A stretch of 64,000 bases of DNA from contig JACJYB010000002.1 in the NCBI GenBank assembly GCA_020636355.1, forward strand, positions 186,001 to 250,000, given 5' to 3'. The DNA comes from Lewinellaceae bacterium. Lineage in GTDB: Bacteria > Bacteroidota > Bacteroidia > Chitinophagales > Saprospiraceae. This document shows, one piece after another, positions 60,750 to 64,000 of the stretch (the stretch's first letter is position 1; each line of letters starts with the position of its first letter). The notes under the pieces were generated by a model. It saw only the letters and a program-made list of their open reading frames with translations, ran no database searches and was not told the origin of the DNA. The translations under genes were made by a program, and so were the position numbers.

Positions 60750-61226
60750 ATGGCATTTGCACTTTGGGCTATCGGGAAACAGAAGTTTGAATACCTGGAT
60801 CAAGGCATTGAAGCCTTCAGCCAGCGCATCCGGCATTATTACCGATTTGATTACCAGGTCTTTCAGCAGATTAAATACCGAAGTAAAAATCTGCCTGATC
60901 AAATCAAATCGGATGAATGGCAGGTCATCGAATCCAACCTTAAACCCCAGGACTTGCTCATATTACTTGACGAAAGGGGTAAAGAATTCACCTCCGTTGG
61001 TTTTGCAGAATGGATCGAGAAGTCCCTCTCCACCCATCCCGGAAAACGAATGGTATTTGTTATCGGAGGAGCCTTCGGATTCGCTCCGGAAGCCTACGCA
61101 AGAGCGGACCAGCGACTGTCGCTTTCAAGAATGACCTATTCCCATTTACTGGCAAGATTGATTTTTATCGAACAATTGTACCGAGCCTGCACGATCATCC
61201 GGGGAGAATCCTATCACAATGAATAA
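60750..61226 (+). CDS. rlmH: 23S rRNA (pseudouridine1915-N3)-methyltransferase
   Basis: A 158-residue SPOUT-class enzyme. ILLDERGKEFTSVGFAEWIE, RMVFVIGGAFGFAPEAYARA and LSLSRMTYSHLLARLIFIEQLYRA are the SAM-binding trefoil knot and the C-terminal signature of RlmH. It methylates pseudouridine 1915 in helix 69 of 23S rRNA using S-adenosylmethionine. The length is typical. It is 2 bp after the SWIM gene and 30 bp before the ridA-type gene, in one probable operon. Confidence 0.96.
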   Translation: MAFALWAIGKQKFEYLDQGIEAFSQRIRHYYRFDYQVFQQIKYRSKNLPDQIKSDEWQVIESNLKPQDLLILLDERGKEFTSVGFAEWIEKSLSTHPGKRMVFVIGGAFGFAPEAYARADQRLSLSRMTYSHLLARLIFIEQLYRACTIIRGESYHNE

Positions 61227-61256
61227 TTGATTCTATTATCATTAAACTTCTTCAAC

Positions 61257-61643
61257 ATGCTTCAATCCCTTTTTACGCCTTCCGCAGCCACTCCGGGAGG
61301 TCACTACAGTCAAGCAATCATTCATGGGGATACGATTTATATTTCCGGGCTTTTACCCATTAATCCCGAAAATGGTCAAAAGATTCTTGGCGGTATGGAG
61401 GATCAATTAAATACCGTTTTAACAAATTTGGAGGCAATCCTAAAGGCTGCCGGAAGTGATCGACATGGAGTCATTCGCACGACGGTTTATATCGCTGATA
61501 TGGCATTATGGGGTGAGGTAAATGCTAAATATGTCCAATTTTTTGGATCGCATAAACCTGCCCGGGTTGTCGTCCCTGTCCCGGAGCTCCATTACGGCTT
61601 CAAGATTGAGATCGATGCCATTGCGGCAGTTCTTTCCAAATAG
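61257..61643 (+). CDS. RidA-family enamine/imine deaminase
   Basis: A 128-residue protein starting at ATG 61257. The RidA motifs are ATPGGHYSQAIIHGDTIYISG, GGMEDQLNTVLTNLEAILKAAG, TTVYIADMALWGEVNAKYVQFF, and the C-terminal ARVVVPVPELHYGFKIEIDAIA. The substrate-binding Arg of active RidA is represented in KPARVVV. It hydrolyses reactive enamine/imine intermediates such as 2-aminoacrylate released by PLP enzymes. It may also be a non-catalytic YjgF relative. It follows rlmH. Confidence 0.92.
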   Translation: MLQSLFTPSAATPGGHYSQAIIHGDTIYISGLLPINPENGQKILGGMEDQLNTVLTNLEAILKAAGSDRHGVIRTTVYIADMALWGEVNAKYVQFFGSHKPARVVVPVPELHYGFKIEIDAIAAVLSK

Positions 61644-61713
61644 TGCCCCTCTGAACCAGGAATGCGTTCCCCTGGTCTGGAAATTTTATAGGCAGCAAAA
61701 CCCACATTTTACC

Positions 61714-61721
61714 TAAATTTG
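61714..61721 (+). promoter_or_regulatory. Bacteroidota -7 element upstream of the decarboxylase gene
   Basis: TAAATTTG matches TANNTTTG 71 bp before the ATG at 61793. No clear -33 element is present. Confidence 0.4.
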
Positions 61722-61792
61722 GGGCGTCCAAAAATGCACCTTTAAAGAAGGTCTGGGTTGAACATTTAAATCATTGTCATTCAACACGTTAA

Positions 61793-63190
61793 ATGAAGAA
61801 TAAGTACTTCGACCTGATTGATCAAACCTATTTTTTCCCACAAGATGGATTTGACATTCGAGATGGTTATCTGACCTTTCACGGACTCTCGCTGAAATAC
61901 TTAATCGAGAAATACGGTACACCTTTCAAATTAACCTACCTGCCGAGGATTGGGGATCAAATCAAAAAAGCTAAAAACTTTTTCAATCGATCGATCAAAG
62001 CTTACGGCTATCGGGGGAATTATTACTACTGCTATTGCACTAAGTGCTGTCACTTCAACCATGTGATCTCGGAAGCCTTAAAGCACGATGTTCACCTGGA
62101 GACGTCCTCCTCCTTCGACATCGACCTGATCCAGAAGCTCTATGCCAATGGCCAAATCAACAAGGATGTCATGCTTATCCACAATGGCTATAAGACCGAT
62201 TCCTATCTGGAAAAAATTGTAATGCTCCAGAATGAAGGCTTCGTCAACTCCATCCCCATCTTGGACAACGTAGCGGAGTTGAATAAGCTTCTGAAATTGC
62301 AAAAGAATCCAGTCAAGATCGGGCTGCGGATGGCCATCGACGAAGAACCCCAATCGGCTTATTACACCTCCCGCCTTGGCATCCGGAACTCAGAGATCAT
62401 ACAGTTCTACAAAGACCAGATCAAGAAGAAGAAAAATGTAGAGCTGAAAATGCTTCACTTCTTTGTAGATACCGGCATCCGGGATACGCTTTATTACTGG
62501 GGAGAATTTAAAAAAGCCCTTAAGGTATTCGCCGAACTAAAAAAGATGTGCCCCACCCTGACAGCGCTAAATATCGGCGGTGGATTCCCGATCCGGAACT
62601 CCTTAGGCTTTGAGTACGACTACAAATACATGACCAATGAAATCGTACGCAACATCAAAGAAGCCTGTGAAGAAGATGGCATCGAAGAACCGGATATCTT
62701 TACCGAATTTGGAAAATATACTGTTGGCGAGGCTGGCGCTACCATCTTTGAAGTGATCGCGCAGAAGAAACAAAATGACACGGAGATATGGTATATCGTG
62801 AACAATAGCCTCATGAATACCATCCCTGACAGTTGGGGCATCTTTGAAAAATTCATCCTCCTGCCCATCAATAAATGGGACAATGAATATACCCGGGTGA
62901 ATATAGGGGGGATCTCCTGCGATCATTCGGATTATTACAATTCGGAAGATCTCAATCAGCAGGTATTACTCCCGGTTTTTAAAAACGATGAAGATGAGCC
63001 ACTCTATCTTGGTTTCTTCCACACCGGAGCTTACCAGGATGCCATCAGCGGGTATGGGGGCATCAAACATTGTCTGATTCCATCCCCACAGCATATCATC
63101 ATTGATCGCGACATCAAGGGAAATTTCGTAGAGCGGGTATTCCGCAATGAACAAGTTCCAGATGAGATGTTGAATATATTAGGCTATTGA
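61793..63190 (+). CDS. Fold-III PLP decarboxylase (arginine decarboxylase-like, Bacteroidota type)
   Basis: A 465-residue alanine-racemase-fold decarboxylase. The PLP lysine is expected at K84 in CYCTKCCHFNHV, an unusually Cys-rich setting (C80, C82, C85, C86). VHLETSSSFDIDLIQKL is the next barrel motif. NIGGGFPIRNS binds the PLP phosphate. HFFVDTGIRD provides the His/Asp pair. The C-terminal ISCDHSDYY carries the SCDxxD-like motif with the catalytic Cys and Asp, and FFHTGAYQ follows. It most resembles the short arginine decarboxylase of Bacteroidota polyamine synthesis, but other decarboxylase substrates are possible. It is followed after 22 bp by a deoxyhypusine-synthase-like gene. Confidence 0.88.
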   Translation: MKNKYFDLIDQTYFFPQDGFDIRDGYLTFHGLSLKYLIEKYGTPFKLTYLPRIGDQIKKAKNFFNRSIKAYGYRGNYYYCYCTKCCHFNHVISEALKHDVHLETSSSFDIDLIQKLYANGQINKDVMLIHNGYKTDSYLEKIVMLQNEGFVNSIPILDNVAELNKLLKLQKNPVKIGLRMAIDEEPQSAYYTSRLGIRNSEIIQFYKDQIKKKKNVELKMLHFFVDTGIRDTLYYWGEFKKALKVFAELKKMCPTLTALNIGGGFPIRNSLGFEYDYKYMTNEIVRNIKEACEEDGIEEPDIFTEFGKYTVGEAGATIFEVIAQKKQNDTEIWYIVNNSLMNTIPDSWGIFEKFILLPINKWDNEYTRVNIGGISCDHSDYYNSEDLNQQVLLPVFKNDEDEPLYLGFFHTGAYQDAISGYGGIKHCLIPSPQHIIIDRDIKGNFVERVFRNEQVPDEMLNILGY

Positions 63191-63212
63191 TAAAACCTTG
63201 GAAATTAAAGCT

Positions 63213-64000
63213 ATGAAAGGACCCATTTCACAATTTATAGAAAAGCATTACCTGCATTTTAATGCGGCTACGCTGGTCGACGCCGCAAAAGCCTACGAGC
63301 AGCAACTCGAACAAGGCAACAAGATGATGATCACCCTGGCCGGAGCTATGAGTACAGCTGAACTGGGTATCTCCCTGGCAGAAATGATCAGACAGGACAA
63401 AGTCCATATCATCACCTGTACCGGTGCCAACCTTGAAGAGGATATCTTTAATCTGACCGCCCACTCGCATTATAAACGGATTCCTCACTACCGGGACTTG
63501 AGCCCGGCCGATGAAAAAGAACTTCTGGATCATCACTTCAACCGGGTTACAGACACCTGTATTCCCGAAGAAGAAGCGATGCGGCGGGTGGAAGAACATC
63601 TGATCAAAGTCTGGACGCGTGCCTACAAAGAAGGAAAACGATACTTCCCGCATGAATTTTTATTCCAGATCATTCGCGAAGGGATGATTGAAGGAGCATA
63701 CGAGGTCGACCCCAAAAACAGTTGGGTACTGGCCGCTTGTGAAAAAAACATTCCCATCATAGTGCCCGGATGGGAAGATTCCACTACAGGAAATTTCTTT
63801 GCATCCCATTGCATTGAAGGATTATTTGAACCGCATATTCTTAAATCCGGCATCGAGTATATGATTATGCTGGCAAAGTGGTATCAGGAAAACGCTGGAA
63901 ATAATGGTATTGGATTTTTCCAGATTGGTGGTGGTATTGCAGGTGATTTCCCGATTTGTGTGGTACCCATGCTGCACCAGGACCTCGCATTGGATAACAT
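63213..64000 (+). CDS. Deoxyhypusine synthase-like protein, partial (3' end outside window)
   Basis: The first 262 residues are visible and the frame remains open at the window edge. MITLAGAMSTAELGISLAEMI, HIITCTGANLEEDIFN and IGFFQIGGGIAGDFPI match the deoxyhypusine/homospermidine synthase family, which binds NAD and transfers aminobutyl groups. The catalytic lysine and C-terminus lie outside. Bacteria lack eIF5A, so a polyamine substrate (for example homospermidine or spermidine analogue formation) is more likely than hypusine. It is 22 bp downstream of the arginine-decarboxylase-like gene, supporting a polyamine role. Confidence 0.9.
   Translation, partial: MKGPISQFIEKHYLHFNAATLVDAAKAYEQQLEQGNKMMITLAGAMSTAELGISLAEMIRQDKVHIITCTGANLEEDIFNLTAHSHYKRIPHYRDLSPADEKELLDHHFNRVTDTCIPEEEAMRRVEEHLIKVWTRAYKEGKRYFPHEFLFQIIREGMIEGAYEVDPKNSWVLAACEKNIPIIVPGWEDSTTGNFFASHCIEGLFEPHILKSGIEYMIMLAKWYQENAGNNGIGFFQIGGGIAGDFPICVVPMLHQDLALDN

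Noticed and set aside
61655..61676. Weak inverted repeat after the ridA-type gene
   Set aside because: The stem ACCAGG/CCTGGT is only 6 bp with a 10-base loop and a poor T tract, too weak to call a terminator.
1..64000. tRNA/rRNA genes, CRISPR arrays, insertion sequences and riboswitches
   Set aside because: I looked through the intergenic stretches and found no cloverleaf-like, repeat-spacer or transposase-like sequence. A covariance-model search would be the decisive test.

Overview
The window is about 64 kb of a compact chromosome from a member of the Bacteroidota, most likely a Saprospiria-type lineage; the phylum call is firm and the lower rank is inference. Support comes from a type IX secretion sorting tail on the sugar dehydrogenase, the DUF1573, DUF4296, YbbR-like and NamZ (DUF1343) proteins, TANNTTTG-type -7 promoter elements and few Shine-Dalgarno sequences. 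Almost all of it is single-copy housekeeping sequence. I see no rRNA, tRNA, CRISPR array, insertion sequence or prophage, and no stretch over 300 bases lacks a gene.

Layout. 1-5405: a truncated amidohydrolase, a large secreted Asp-box propeller protein and DNA polymerase IV. 5425-10283: a minus-strand operon for an NAD-linked [NiFe] hydrogenase (hoxF, a fused hoxU-hoxY, hoxH, and the endopeptidase that matures HoxH), divergent from pyruvate phosphate dikinase (10479-13247). 13340-15678: small unknown genes, a rhomboid protease and a GH16 glucanase. 15817-19695: an accessory island (below). 19832-30862: aldolase, thioredoxin reductase, a membrane-anchored subtilase, shikimate kinase, YajC/YbbR, NamZ, a DnaQ/GIY-YIG nuclease, PyrF, NifU and Mrp. 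31072-38911: a RibF-glycosyltransferase fusion, a pseudouridine synthase, YidC, a HAD phosphatase, a secreted duplicated-domain protein and an aromatic amino acid decarboxylase. 38918-49021: RF2 with a programmed frameshift, sugar dehydrogenase, FKBP isomerase, NrnA, Ndk, MutS2, a baeRF-like protein and chorismate synthase. 49018-58957: TamB, FolP, an M23 peptidase, a two-component system, a DUF4296 lipoprotein and SixA. 59074-64000: a SWIM protein, RlmH, RidA, an arginine-decarboxylase-like enzyme and a truncated deoxyhypusine-synthase-like gene.

The most unusual region is 15817-19695. A plus-strand gene encodes a membrane protein whose N-terminal domain matches, motif for motif, the N-terminal domain of a CHAT caspase-like protease on the opposite strand. 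I read this domain as effector-associated domain EAD11. After one membrane segment the protein carries TPR-like helices and two Cys-paired beta-sandwich repeats. The CHAT-protease gene is 4 bp downstream of, and co-oriented with, a NUC1/EndoG-type nonspecific endonuclease. The layout resembles a minimal death-receptor, adaptor-domain, caspase and nuclease relay. The parts are recognisable families; the working model is my inference.

Other notable features are two in-frame gene fusions (HoxU-HoxY and RibF-GT2), a textbook prfB +1 frameshift site, a maturation-protease gene that starts inside the part of hoxH encoding the peptide it removes, and several overlapping convergent or divergent gene ends.
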